From Flavobacteriales bacterium (GTDB taxonomy: Bacteria; Bacteroidota; Bacteroidia; Flavobacteriales; Flavobacteriaceae), in assembly GCA_017303755.1 (NCBI GenBank), contig JAFLBS010000002.1, forward strand, positions 372,001 to 436,000: 64,000 bases of DNA, given 5' to 3'. The notes under the pieces were generated by a model. The model did no database searches. It saw nothing but the letters and a program-made list of their open reading frames with translations, and was not told where the DNA came from. The position numbers and the translations under genes are program-made. Positions 50,848-60,571 of the stretch are shown here, in pieces; positions within the stretch are counted from its first letter, which is position 1; every line of letters starts with the position of its first letter.

Positions 50848-51615
50848 TTATATATGAAATCCACCCGAAACTTCGATGCGTTGTGCATTGATCCATTTAG
50901 AATCGTCGCTGCACAAAAAGGCAACTACCGAACCAATATCATCAGGCAATCCGACTCTTCCCAAAGCAGTATTAGAAGAAAGCATGTTATTTAAGTCTTT
51001 GTTATCTCGTACTGCACCACCACCAAAATCGGTTTCAATGGCGCCAGGAGCAACCGTATTGACTCTAATTTTTCTTGCTCCTAATTCTAATGCTTGATAA
51101 CGACTCAACGATTCAATAGCGGCTTTCATGATGGCATACGCCGCATATCCGTTAAAACTAAAACGAGCCAATCCTGAAGAAATGTTGACAATACTAGCAC
51201 CATCTTCTATAATCGGTAATAATTTCTGAGTAAGAAAGAAAGCGCTTTTCAAATGTATGTTCACCATACTGTCAAATTGTTCGATAGTAGTTTCTGCAAA
51301 CGAAGCGTGAATTCCCACTCCAGCATTGTTGACCAAAGCTGCAATTGTTGTGGCTTGAAATTCGTTTTTTAGAGTAGTGGTAAGAGTAGTCGTAAATTGG
51401 TCAAATGAGTTGGCATCGGCAACATCAAGCTGAAGTGCGAATGCTTTTCTGCCATTATTTTTAATGTCGTTAACCACTTCTTGTGCCAATTCGCTTTTGG
51501 TTTGATAGGTTACGATTACATCAAAACCTTTTTTTGCTAATTGTAAAGCCATGTCTTTTCCAAGTCCACGGCTTCCACCTGTTACTAAGGCAATTTTGTT
51601 TACTGTATTTGTCAT
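50848..51615 (-). CDS. SDR-family oxidoreductase
   Basis: 255 residues, classical short-chain dehydrogenase: cofactor motif VTGGSRGLGKDMA near residue 11, NNAGVG near 93, catalytic Ser in IVNISSG, YAAYAIMK (YxxxK), and the end SGGFHI. Residues after strand 2 suggest NADP preference. It is downstream of the AraC gene on the same strand, so AraC may regulate it. Substrate unknown. Confidence 0.92.
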   Translation of the reverse strand: MTNTVNKIALVTGGSRGLGKDMALQLAKKGFDVIVTYQTKSELAQEVVNDIKNNGRKAFALQLDVADANSFDQFTTTLTTTLKNEFQATTIAALVNNAGVGIHASFAETTIEQFDSMVNIHLKSAFFLTQKLLPIIEDGASIVNISSGLARFSFNGYAAYAIMKAAIESLSRYQALELGARKIRVNTVAPGAIETDFGGGAVRDNKDLNNMLSSNTALGRVGLPDDIGSVVAFLCSDDSKWINAQRIEVSGGFHI

Positions 51616-51707
51616 TTTATTTATGAATTAATTACAGTGCAAAATTGGGTGATTTGTTTCAGTCGATTGTTACGATATTCAAAGTGTTATTTGTAAAAAT
51701 CAAATAA

Positions 51708-52640
51708 TTAGTTTTCTCTGAAATGCAAAGGTGATTGATTGGTTTGTTTTTTAAAGAAATTAGAAAAATGAGCCACTTCATCAAAACCGAGGCAATTGGC
51801 AATTTCAGAAATGTTCCAATCGGTTTGTTTTAGAAGAATTTTAGCTTCTTGAGTAATTCGACTAGCAATTATTTCTGTAGTGGTTTTTCCTGTGACTTCT
51901 TTTAGTACTTTATTTAAATGATTGACATGAATTCGCAAGTTTTCAGCATACTGTTTGGCTGTTCGCAATTGCAACTCTTGGTGGATGGATTCTATCGGGA
52001 ATTGTCTTTCAAGTAATTCGATAAAAAGAGATGAAATTCGTGATGTTGCATTGTAAGTTTCTTTTGTACCTTCAATGGGTTTTAGTTTTTGTCCCGTATG
52101 AATGAGCTCAGTGACGTAGTTGCGCAACAAGTCGTATTTAAACGCGTAATCCGACTCAATTTCGGAACTCATTTTTAAAAAAATCTGTTCAATTGTATCA
52201 AATTGTTCGTCGTTGATTTGAAAGATAAAATCACTTTGAGCGCTAAAAATCGGCAAAGAATCAAGTTGTAAAGCTGTTTTTGATTTGTGCATAAAATCGG
52301 CAGTAAACACACAAAAATAACCCGATTGATTTTCGTTTTGTGGAGTGTATCGATACGGAATTCTGGGCGAAGCGAATAAGATTCCTTTTTGTTTGATTTC
52401 TATTTGCTTGTCGGCATATTCAACCAAATTATGTCCATTAATAAGACTTATCTTGTAATACGTTCTTCGATTGTAAGGCATGACCAATTTGCCTTTGCAA
52501 GCGCTGTTCATTTCTGCAATATTAAATACATTAAAATGACCAATATTGTTATTGCTTTGCTCGCTGAAGAATAATTCGGTTAATTGACATTTGTCATCAA
52601 ATATTTCTTTGTAAAATTCGTTTATTGAAATGGTTGTCAT
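51708..52640 (-). CDS. AraC-family transcriptional regulator
   Basis: 310 residues. The C-terminal AraC domain is clear: LRIHVNHLNKVLKEVTGKTTTEII and NISEIANCLGFDEVAHFSNFFKKQTNQSPLHFRE. The N-terminal domain is an AraC ligand-binding type. It is just upstream of the SDR gene on the same strand, its likely target. Confidence 0.9.
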   Translation of the reverse strand: MTTISINEFYKEIFDDKCQLTELFFSEQSNNNIGHFNVFNIAEMNSACKGKLVMPYNRRTYYKISLINGHNLVEYADKQIEIKQKGILFASPRIPYRYTPQNENQSGYFCVFTADFMHKSKTALQLDSLPIFSAQSDFIFQINDEQFDTIEQIFLKMSSEIESDYAFKYDLLRNYVTELIHTGQKLKPIEGTKETYNATSRISSLFIELLERQFPIESIHQELQLRTAKQYAENLRIHVNHLNKVLKEVTGKTTTEIIASRITQEAKILLKQTDWNISEIANCLGFDEVAHFSNFFKKQTNQSPLHFREN

Positions 52641-52704
52641 CTTGTAAAAATCAAATAGTTTGCAAAGATAACAAATTCGGTTTAAAGTAGTAATTATAAA
52701 AAAA

Positions 52705-52723
52705 CCACGAGAATTTCTCGTGG
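52705..52723 (-). terminator. Terminator of the OsmC gene
   Basis: CCACGAGAA/TTCTCGTGG hairpin with a T run on the minus strand. Confidence 0.8.
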
Positions 52724-52754
52724 CTTTATCTATTTTCTTTTTTCTTAAAGAATA

Positions 52755-53165
52755 CTAATTCAACGTATATTCAACAGTAATCTTTGTATCCAATAACTTC
52801 GAAATAGGGCAATTGGCTTCGGCGTCTTTGACTAATTCGGCAAATTTTTCTTCTGAAATTCCGTCTATTTTAGCTGTTAATGTCAAGTTCGATTCGGTGA
52901 TTTTTCCTTCTTCCAATACGATTACACCTTTAGTTTTGAGTTCGTCGGCAGCAAAACCTTCGGCTTGCAAGTTGAACGCTAATTTCATCGTGAAACAACC
53001 TGCGTGAGCTGCAGCTATTAACTCTTCTGGATTCGTTCCGATTCCGTCTTCAAAACGCGATCCAAATGAGTACTGAGTTTCGTTCAATACACCACTTTGG
53101 GTGGTTAAATTTCCTTTTCCGTCTTTTCCTGTACCGCTCCAAACGGCTGTTGCATTTCGTTTCAT
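52755..53165 (-). CDS. OsmC-family peroxiredoxin-like protein
   Basis: 136 residues. OsmC marks: SRFEDGIGTNPEELIAAAHAGCFTMKLAF with the first Cys near residue 57, and DAEANCPISKLL with the second near residue 119. These two thiols reduce organic hydroperoxides in family members. Single-gene unit with its own terminator. Confidence 0.92.
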   Translation of the reverse strand: MKRNATAVWSGTGKDGKGNLTTQSGVLNETQYSFGSRFEDGIGTNPEELIAAAHAGCFTMKLAFNLQAEGFAADELKTKGVIVLEEGKITESNLTLTAKIDGISEEKFAELVKDAEANCPISKLLDTKITVEYTLN

Positions 53166-53249
53166 ACCTAAAATTTTTAATTTTTATAAAATTACAAATC
53201 AGAAAATAGTTTTGTATTAGGGTTTTGTTAAATGTTAGGAATAAAAAAA

Positions 53250-53268
53250 CCACGAGAAAATCCCGTGG
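53250..53268 (-). terminator. Terminator of the small membrane protein gene
   Basis: CCACG/CGTGG hairpin with a T run on the minus strand. Confidence 0.75.
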
Positions 53269-53293
53269 CTTCACTTACTAAAGGTTAGGTTGG

Positions 53294-53683
53294 TTATTTC
53301 ATTTTGCCATTAATCAAACCAATAATAGCTCCAACAATCGCTCCTGAAAGAACAGTCAAGGCAACATCGGTAGCAATCAATTGATAATTGGGCATTTGAT
53401 TATCACTGTGGTGGAAGAAATTGTGAAATAAGCTCAAAAACAAAGAGAAAATTGCACCAGCTTTTGCACCAGTTATTGCTGTAGAAATACTGGCCCATTT
53501 ACTGAATACATAGGACATAAAAAAAGCATAGGAGAAACAACCTAAAGTGATGAACATAAAGTTCATCTTGCTTTCGTCGCCTTGAAAGGTGTCTTTAAAC
53601 AACATTCCCCACAAGATCCAGCCTAACAAAAAGTCTACAATTCCGCCGACAATTCCGCCAACAACAAAGTTTTTTACATTCAT
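53294..53683 (-). CDS. Hypothetical small membrane protein
   Basis: 129 residues with four hydrophobic helices (VGGIVGGIVDFLLGWILWGM; MFITLGCFSYAFFMSYVF; AGAIFSLFLSLF; LTVLSGAIVGAIIGLI). Glycine-rich first and last helices suggest tight packing. No family recognised with certainty. Confidence 0.6.
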   Translation of the reverse strand: MNVKNFVVGGIVGGIVDFLLGWILWGMLFKDTFQGDESKMNFMFITLGCFSYAFFMSYVFSKWASISTAITGAKAGAIFSLFLSLFHNFFHHSDNQMPNYQLIATDVALTVLSGAIVGAIIGLINGKMK

Positions 53684-53795
53684 AATAATTAGTTTTTATT
53701 GGTTATTGAAATAAAAGTACTAAAAATTAAGATTTGTTTAATGTGAGTTGGAGGTAATTATCAACTATTCAAAAAGGTAAATTGTTTATAACCAA

Positions 53796-54845
53796 TTATT
53801 TAGTAAAGTTTCCGCTATCAACGTCTTTTAAAAACTGTATAACACCCGGAAAGTAATGTTCCTGATCGTCGTATTGTGAACAGTGACTTCCATTTGGACA
53901 AAACAAATAGCGGCCGTTTTGTACTTCTTTGGAAATCCATTCCATGTGTTTTGGATCCATAGTATCGTATTGCGCGCCAATTACTAAAGTCGGTAAAGTA
54001 AGTGTTTTCAATTGTGCCGTAATATCCCAGTTTTTTAAAGTTGCATCTCCTGTAATTCCAAATTCACTCGGACCTTGCATATACACATACACATTCGGAT
54101 TCAAGTGTTTGAATGCACGGTTGATGGATTCTGGCCATTGGTCAATGGGTTTGCGTAGAATGTGTTCGGTGTAGTAATACTTAAAGAGTAATTCGGTGTA
54201 CTTTGGATTGGTGTAGTCTTTGTTTTTTTCAAAGGTTTTGATTTGCTCAAAAACTTCTTTTGGCAATTTGGGTCCGAGTACTTCTTCGGCGTATTTATTA
54301 TACGCTGGAGCACTCGCCATCATGTTGGAGATAATCAAACCTTTCATGTTTTTTTGGTGCTTGAGTGCGTATTCCATCGCCAAAATTCCGCCCCAAGATT
54401 GACCTAACAAATAAAAGTTGGTATTGTCTAGTTTTAATGCTTTACGCACTTGTTCTACTTCATCTACAAATCGCTCAATCGTCCACAGTCGATTATCATT
54501 GGGCTGATCACTGTAGTACGAACCCAATTGGTCGTAATAAATGTATTCGATGCTTTCATTTGGAAAAAATCCATCAAAACTCTCAAAGAATTCGTGTGTT
54601 CCACCTGGTCCGCCGTGTAATAATAATACTTTTATCTTCGGATTATATCCAACGCGTTTCGTCCAAACGTTGAATGTTCCCTGCGGAGTAGTAATCGGAA
54701 TCATTTTAATTCCGCCTGTCGCCTGATCATCTGCATTGGTGTAATTGAAGTAATTTTCTTTAACTGAATCAACTGTTTTATTTTCTTTACAACCTGAAAA
54801 AAGAACTAAAGTGATGGCAAAAATGAGTATGGATTTTAATTTCAT
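53796..54845 (-). CDS. Proline iminopeptidase-family alpha/beta hydrolase (lipoprotein)
   Basis: 349 residues. Lipoprotein signal ILIFAITLVLFSGCKEN. Alpha/beta hydrolase with LLHGGPGGTHEFF (oxyanion region), nucleophile Ser in LLGQSWGGILAMEY near residue 149, acid in GAQYDTMDP and His in GSHCSQYDD. These are the marks of proline iminopeptidases (S33). Membrane-anchored location suggests a peptide-scavenging role. Confidence 0.9.
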   Translation of the reverse strand: MKLKSILIFAITLVLFSGCKENKTVDSVKENYFNYTNADDQATGGIKMIPITTPQGTFNVWTKRVGYNPKIKVLLLHGGPGGTHEFFESFDGFFPNESIEYIYYDQLGSYYSDQPNDNRLWTIERFVDEVEQVRKALKLDNTNFYLLGQSWGGILAMEYALKHQKNMKGLIISNMMASAPAYNKYAEEVLGPKLPKEVFEQIKTFEKNKDYTNPKYTELLFKYYYTEHILRKPIDQWPESINRAFKHLNPNVYVYMQGPSEFGITGDATLKNWDITAQLKTLTLPTLVIGAQYDTMDPKHMEWISKEVQNGRYLFCPNGSHCSQYDDQEHYFPGVIQFLKDVDSGNFTK

Positions 54846-54920
54846 GTTAAAATTTTAGTTTAGTTTTCAGTCGCAGTCTCAGTTTTCAGTATACAATATA
54901 CATTTTACAATATACAGAAA

Positions 54921-56699
54921 TTAATCGTTTCTATAAATCTTATCGTATAAATCCTTATACTTTTCACGAACCACTTTCCGTTTCAACTTGAGAGTAGGAG
55001 TGAGTTCGCCGCCGTCAATACTCCAAATATTCGGAGTCAATTCAAAGCGTTTGATTTTTTCCCAGTTACCAAATTTTTCGTTGGCCGTATCAACTTCTTC
55101 TTGAATGCGTTTGATGACTTCAGGGTTAGAGGCAATTTCTTCATTCAGATCACCCACGTCTACATGATGTCGTTTGGCCCATTCTCTGACAAAATCAAAA
55201 TTCGGCTGAATGAACGCGGCTGGCATTTTTTCGCCATCTCCAATCACCATAATTTGTTCAATAAAAAGCGATTGTTTCATTTGGTTTTCAATCAATTGTG
55301 GTGCAATGTATTTTCCACCCGAAGTTTTGAACATTTCTTTCTTTCTATCAGTGATTTTAAGAAAACCTTCAGCATCAATTTCACCAATATCTCCGGTATG
55401 GAAGTAACCGTCTTTGATCACTTCATCAGTAAGTTGTTGGTCTTTGTAATATCCCATCATCACATTCGGACCTTTACATAAGATTTCACCATCTTCGGCA
55501 ATTTTTACTTCAACATTATTGATGACTTTTCCGACGCAACCAATTTTGAATCCTTTATTTCTTACGTCGTTTACCGAGATAACTGGCGATGTTTCAGTTA
55601 AGCCATAACCTTCCATCACGGGCATTCCGGCAGCAGCAAATACTCGAGTTAAACGCGTTTGTAAAGCGGCACTTCCTGAAACCATAACCGTTAAATTACC
55701 GCCTAGACCTTCTTTCCATTTACTGAAAATTAATTTTCTAGCAATTGAAAGTTGGGTTTCGTACCAAAATCCATTAGCGCCATACGGTTCGTATTTTAAA
55801 CCGAGTTCAATAGCCCAGAAGAATAATTTCTTTTTAATTCCAGTCAATTCAGCACCTTTAGCGTAAATTTTATCGTATACTTTTTCGAGCAAACGCGGTA
55901 CAACCGAAAACACGGTTGGTTTTACTTCTTTGATGTTGTCCGATAATTTTTCGATGCTTTCAGCGAAGTAAATCGACACCGAATAGTATTGATAGATGTA
56001 TAAAATGACACGTTCAAAGATGTGACATATTGGTAGAAAACTTAAGGCACGACTCGTTCCTTCTTCAAATGGAATGCGAGGCGAACTGTCCAATACATTG
56101 GATACAATATTATTGTGCGACAACATTACACCTTTTGGCTTTCCTGTGGTTCCAGATGTGTATATTATAGTAGCTAATTCTTCGGGTAGAACATTGTTTT
56201 TTCGATCTTCAACCACATCTTGATTGCTTTTGTCTGCTCCAGAAGCAAGCACTTCTTTCCAATTTTTACATCCTTTAATTTCGTCAAACGAGTATACGTC
56301 TTTTAAAAGGGGTACATTTTTTTGAATGGATTGTAATTTTTTAAGCACTACATCATCAGAAACAAAACAATACACCGATTCGGAGTGATTTAAAATGTAT
56401 TCGTAATCTTCTGCCGAAATGGTTGGATAGATCGGAACGGTTTGCGCACCTACTTGAAGCACGCCAATATCCATAATATTCCATTCGGTTCTATTAGAAG
56501 AAGAAATGATGGCTATTTTATCGTTTTTCTGAATTCCCATTCGAAGTAAAGCTCTCGAAATGGTATTGGCTTGGTCAACGTAGTCTTGTGTAGAAGTTTT
56601 CACCCATTCGCCATTGTATTTGGTTACCAAACAGTCAGAAATATTATTTTTCTCTAATTGGTAGTAGGGAAAATCAAAAAGTCGTGTGATTTTTGTCAT
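54921..56699 (-). CDS. Long-chain-fatty-acid CoA ligase
   Basis: 592 residues, AMP-forming acyl-CoA synthetase: P-loop-like TIIYTSGTTGKPKGVMLSH near residue 175, GYGLTETSPVIS near 370, YFHTGDIGEIDAEGFLKITDRKKE near 440 and the C-terminal GGELTPTLKLKRK with the catalytic Lys. It activates fatty acids for the beta-oxidation enzymes at 7670-13286, but is not in that operon. Confidence 0.93.
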   Translation of the reverse strand: MTKITRLFDFPYYQLEKNNISDCLVTKYNGEWVKTSTQDYVDQANTISRALLRMGIQKNDKIAIISSSNRTEWNIMDIGVLQVGAQTVPIYPTISAEDYEYILNHSESVYCFVSDDVVLKKLQSIQKNVPLLKDVYSFDEIKGCKNWKEVLASGADKSNQDVVEDRKNNVLPEELATIIYTSGTTGKPKGVMLSHNNIVSNVLDSSPRIPFEEGTSRALSFLPICHIFERVILYIYQYYSVSIYFAESIEKLSDNIKEVKPTVFSVVPRLLEKVYDKIYAKGAELTGIKKKLFFWAIELGLKYEPYGANGFWYETQLSIARKLIFSKWKEGLGGNLTVMVSGSAALQTRLTRVFAAAGMPVMEGYGLTETSPVISVNDVRNKGFKIGCVGKVINNVEVKIAEDGEILCKGPNVMMGYYKDQQLTDEVIKDGYFHTGDIGEIDAEGFLKITDRKKEMFKTSGGKYIAPQLIENQMKQSLFIEQIMVIGDGEKMPAAFIQPNFDFVREWAKRHHVDVGDLNEEIASNPEVIKRIQEEVDTANEKFGNWEKIKRFELTPNIWSIDGGELTPTLKLKRKVVREKYKDLYDKIYRND

Positions 56700-56807
56700 T
56701 ATCGCATTTTATTTGTTGCAAATTAATTAATAAAAAACAGATTAACAATTATTTTAAGAATTATAGTTGTCGAATTTAGTAGTTTTGCCAAAATTGTTTT
56801 TCACTAC

Positions 56808-58748
56808 ATGAAGAAATTACTGCGCATCGATGAGTATAAAGTATTGTTACTGAGAATAGGATTGGCCTATCTCTTTTATACCATCGCTCGTTTACTTTTT
56901 TATTTTTACAACGACGATTTGTTGCAAATTAGTTCGTTTTCCTACTTTTTGAAGTTGTGTTACCACGGATTGACCTTTGATACATCGGCTATTTTATACG
57001 TCAATTTGCTTTTCATCTTGTTGAGTATTTTGCCATTGGTTAAAAACACTTCTAAAGGTTTTCAAAAAGTACTTTTCTATTTGTATTTTACTACCAATTT
57101 ACTAGCCTTTTCAACCAATTTCATTGATTTTATTTACTACAAACACAGTTTGGCGCGAACTACTTTGGCAGCGATGAATGTCATTGAAAATGAAACGAAT
57201 AAAACCACTTTATTCTTGAGTTTTATAGTCGATTATTGGCATGTTTTTGTATTGTTTTTTGTTCTGGCTTTTCTTTGGGTGTACTTGTATAAAAAGATTC
57301 GATTTAAAGAAGATGTTCCACAGAATAAAATTGCTTATTTCGGACTGTCAACAGTAGCTTTTGCAGTATTTGGATTGTTGATTGTAGCCGGAATTCGAGG
57401 TGGCGATTTGAGTAAATCTACACGTCCGATTAATTTGTTGGACGCGAGTCGACACGTAAAAAATAACGTTCACGCAGATATTGTATTGAACACGCCGTTT
57501 GCCATCATCCGAACGCTTTTTAGTAATAATTTTAAGAAAGTAGAATTCCCAGAAGTGACTGAACAAGTCATCACCGAAAAAATTCAACCAATTAAATTTT
57601 ACGATAACAATCCCGAGTCGAAACCCAATGTGGTTTTGATCATTTTGGAAAGCTACGGAAGAGAATATTGTGGTGCGTTCAACAAAGACATGAACATCAA
57701 AAACTACAAAAGTCATACGCCATTTATCGATTCACTCGCGCAACACAGTTTGATTTTTACGAACGCTTACGCGAATGGAAGGCAATCGATTCACGGAATG
57801 TCGTCAATAATCGCTGGAATTCCTACGTATAAAGATGCGTTTACTTCATCGCCTTATCCGAAGCAAAAAATAGAATCGTTGGTTTCTACTTTGGAAAGTA
57901 AAGGTTATTCCACTTCTTTTCTTCATGGTGCTGCGAATGGCTCAATGGGATTTTTAGGATTCAGTAATATACTCGGAATTGATAATTATTACGGCCGAAC
58001 TGAATACAACAACGACGCCGATTTTGATGGTTTTTGGGGCATTTGGGACGAACCGTTTTTACAGTTCATGAAATCGACTTTAGACAAGCAAAAAGCACCT
58101 TTTTTCTCGACCGTTTTTACCGTTTCTTCTCACGAACCGTACATCGTTCCAGAAAAGTATAAAGACAAATTTAAGGAAGGCGACATTATCATGCACAAAT
58201 GCGTCGAATATACAGATTATGCTTTAAAACGCTTTTTTGAGGAAGCAAAAAAATCTTCTTGGTATGAAAACACTATCTTTGTAATGGTGGCTGATCACGG
58301 AAATCAAGTGTTTTACAACGAATACTATCAAACTTTGAATCGTTTTGCAGTTCCGATTTTGTTTTATAAACCCAATAGCGAATACGTTGGTGTGAATAAG
58401 GAATTGGCTCAGCAAATCGATATTTATCCGACACTATTAGACATGATGGGCTACAACAAACCTTTTAGAAGTTGGGGCAGAAGTTTAGTCGATAAAAAGA
58501 AGAAAACCCAACCATTTGTTGTAAATTCAATGGGAAATGTGCACCATTATTCAAAAGGAAATTATACTTGTGTTTTTGATGGAAAGCAAGTGATCGGATT
58601 TTATGATATCAAAGACAAAGCATTGGAACACAATTTGATTAAGAATAGAAATGCAGAAATGGACGAATTGGAATTGGAGTCCAAAGCATTTTACCAAGAT
58701 TATATGAATCGAGTGATTGATAAAAAACTAACAACAGAACTGAAATGA
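56808..58748 (+). CDS. LTA synthase-like sulfatase-family membrane protein
   Basis: 646 residues: five N-terminal membrane helices, then an extracytoplasmic sulfatase-fold domain with metal and catalytic elements NVVLIILESYGREY, NAYANGRQSIHGMSSIIAGIPTY and FVMVADHGNQVF. This is the phosphoglycerol/phosphoethanolamine transferase layout. In Gram-negative species it probably modifies lipids or glycans. A TAGTTTTG -7 box lies at 56780-56787. It overlaps the next gene by four bases. Confidence 0.87.
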   Translation: MKKLLRIDEYKVLLLRIGLAYLFYTIARLLFYFYNDDLLQISSFSYFLKLCYHGLTFDTSAILYVNLLFILLSILPLVKNTSKGFQKVLFYLYFTTNLLAFSTNFIDFIYYKHSLARTTLAAMNVIENETNKTTLFLSFIVDYWHVFVLFFVLAFLWVYLYKKIRFKEDVPQNKIAYFGLSTVAFAVFGLLIVAGIRGGDLSKSTRPINLLDASRHVKNNVHADIVLNTPFAIIRTLFSNNFKKVEFPEVTEQVITEKIQPIKFYDNNPESKPNVVLIILESYGREYCGAFNKDMNIKNYKSHTPFIDSLAQHSLIFTNAYANGRQSIHGMSSIIAGIPTYKDAFTSSPYPKQKIESLVSTLESKGYSTSFLHGAANGSMGFLGFSNILGIDNYYGRTEYNNDADFDGFWGIWDEPFLQFMKSTLDKQKAPFFSTVFTVSSHEPYIVPEKYKDKFKEGDIIMHKCVEYTDYALKRFFEEAKKSSWYENTIFVMVADHGNQVFYNEYYQTLNRFAVPILFYKPNSEYVGVNKELAQQIDIYPTLLDMMGYNKPFRSWGRSLVDKKKKTQPFVVNSMGNVHHYSKGNYTCVFDGKQVIGFYDIKDKALEHNLIKNRNAEMDELELESKAFYQDYMNRVIDKKLTTELK

Positions 58749-59314
58749 GTACAAAAAAGAAAATTCTAATAGGTGTATTTTTAATCGTTCTTGCTGGCGT
58801 TGGAAAGTACGTTTATGACATGCACATCAATCATAATTTTGAGACAATTTCAGAAGGAAAAGTCTATAAAAGCGGTGTAATTCCACCCGATGAGATTGCC
58901 GATTATGTGGAAGAATACAACATCAAAAGCATAGTAGATATGCGTTTTCCTGGAACAGGTGATGATGTTAATAATCCTGAAATTCCAGCCGAATTAACTG
59001 CCGAGAAAGAGGCAATTGCTAAAATCAAAGGAGTGAATTATTTCAATAACGGTTCCGATCAAATTCCGACGCAAAAAAACTTAGACTACTTTTTCGAAAT
59101 TATGGATAATCCCGATAATTATCCCGTTTTACTGCATTGCTATCACGGTGTCGGTCGCGCCGAAATGTATTCCGCTTTATACCGAATAGAATACGAAAAT
59201 TGGGATAAAAATGACGCGCGTTTGGCCACTCGAGTTTTTGTAAAGTTCAGTTCTTTCGACATCGGAAAGCCCAAAGGCGATTACTTGATGAACTATCAGA
59301 AGCAAAGAAAATAA
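58745..59314 (+). CDS. Membrane-anchored dual-specificity/tyrosine phosphatase
   Basis: 189 residues. N-terminal helix (ILIGVFLIVLAGVGKYVY) and a phosphatase domain with the P-loop HCYHGVGRAE (C-x5-R) and a general-acid region near SIVDMRFPGTGDD. Start overlaps the LTA synthase-like stop (ATGA), so the two are coupled; it may remove a phosphate from the same envelope product. A terminator follows. Confidence 0.85.
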   Translation: MSTKKKILIGVFLIVLAGVGKYVYDMHINHNFETISEGKVYKSGVIPPDEIADYVEEYNIKSIVDMRFPGTGDDVNNPEIPAELTAEKEAIAKIKGVNYFNNGSDQIPTQKNLDYFFEIMDNPDNYPVLLHCYHGVGRAEMYSALYRIEYENWDKNDARLATRVFVKFSSFDIGKPKGDYLMNYQKQRK

Positions 59315-59320
59315 ATTATA

Positions 59321-59342
59321 AATGTCCTATTGATGGGACATT
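59321..59342 (+). terminator. Terminator after the phosphatase
   Basis: AATGTCC/GGACATT hairpin with a long T run. Confidence 0.85.
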
Positions 59343-59344
59343 TT

Positions 59345-59636
59345 TTTTTTGTTAAATTCTAAGAAACAAAACCCAAATTCCAAATAAAACCTAAAATTTC
59401 AAACCTAAAATTCAAAACTCGTTACTCATATTGAATTCTAGTGTTAAATCATACAATCCTATAGTCTTACAATCCTACAGTCTTAAAATTTTTCTTCATT
59501 AATTTATTTTTAAATCACTAAAAAAAGGGTGTTTTTCCTCTTTTCTTGTGATTGTTTTCTATTTAATTTCACATTTTAAGATTTTGACCATCAATATAGT
59601 ATCTGGTTTATTTGTGAAATTTAACAAAGAGAAGTC
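59345..59636. other. Gap with slipped repeats and an AGGGTGTTTTTCCT word
   Basis: Holds AAACCTAAAATTTCAAACC-type and TATAGTCTTACAATCCTAC-type slipped repeats, then AGGGTGTTTTTCCT (59526-59539). The latter word recurs as AGGGTGTTTTCCCT at 23631-23644 and inverted at 61590-61600, each upstream of a plus-strand gene. No gene seen. Confidence 0.5.
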
Positions 59637-60554
59637 ATGCCAACACCCATACAAATAAGAATCCAAGCAGTTCAGAAGCGATTAAAATTAAATCCAACAG
59701 GAATCTTTAACACTGAAACCTGTACCGAAATTGAGAAATTAAAGAAAATTGTCATTCCAACAGGAAGTTTGATTCTTGACCGGAAAAAAGCGATTCAAAG
59801 AAGCCTTGGTTTTACGGGGAAAGATGTAGATGGCATTGTTGGTCCAGCCACAATGACACGTATCGAAGATTTTTTAGATAAAGCACTACCCGAAATTCCG
59901 AATGGTGCCAGTATGATTGTATCTAAAAGAGCTTTGGATATCATTATTAATTCTGAAGTTTCATCAAAAGCTACCTATTTGGTTAAATATAAATTTCCAG
60001 TTTGGCCCCAATTGGAGAGCGGAATCACCATTGGAATAGGTTATGATTTAGGCTATGTTACTGCGGCTCAATTTCAAAAAGATTGGGGCGGACTTTTATC
60101 AACGAGTGTTTTCAATTCTTTGAATTCAGTGGTTGGAAAAAGAGGCGATGCTGCTAAAAATGCATTAACAACGGCCATCAAAAAAAATGAAATTAGTTGG
60201 GAAATTGCCTTGGAAGTTTTCTATACTCAATCGATGCCAAAATACGCTGTTGATACTAAAAAAGCTTTTCCAGGTGTAGAAAAATTGCCACCTGATGCTC
60301 AAGGTGCATTATTGTCTTTGGTATACAACCGTGGAGCATTAATAGACAATTCTGATCGCAGAAGAGAAATGAAAAACATAGTCAGCCATGTTGCTTCTGG
60401 AAATTTAGTCAAAATTGCTGCCGAAATTCGCAGTATGAAGCGTTTGTGGGACATCAGAACTGCTAGAGGATTGCACATTCGAAGAGATGCAGAAGCCGAT
60501 TTAGTTGCAAATGCATCATTTTATATGCAAACCAACGAATACATTTTTGTTTAA
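59637..60554 (+). CDS. Peptidoglycan-binding lysozyme-like protein
   Basis: 305 residues. N-terminal peptidoglycan-binding repeat (AIQRSLGFTGKDVDGIVGPATMTRI, residues about 50-75). C-terminal domain like GH24/pesticin lysozymes: SSKATYLVKYKFPVWPQLESG, GITIGIGYDLGY, and PPDAQGALLSLVYNRGALI. No signal peptide, so it depends on another route for release. First of three plus-strand genes (59637-61970); no phage genes are visible. Confidence 0.75.
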   Translation: MPTPIQIRIQAVQKRLKLNPTGIFNTETCTEIEKLKKIVIPTGSLILDRKKAIQRSLGFTGKDVDGIVGPATMTRIEDFLDKALPEIPNGASMIVSKRALDIIINSEVSSKATYLVKYKFPVWPQLESGITIGIGYDLGYVTAAQFQKDWGGLLSTSVFNSLNSVVGKRGDAAKNALTTAIKKNEISWEIALEVFYTQSMPKYAVDTKKAFPGVEKLPPDAQGALLSLVYNRGALIDNSDRRREMKNIVSHVASGNLVKIAAEIRSMKRLWDIRTARGLHIRRDAEADLVANASFYMQTNEYIFV

Positions 60555-60571
60555 TTTAAAAGAATCGATTT

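Noticed and set aside
59637-60554. Prophage or tailocin endolysin
   Set aside because: No terminase, capsid, tail or integrase genes occur nearby.
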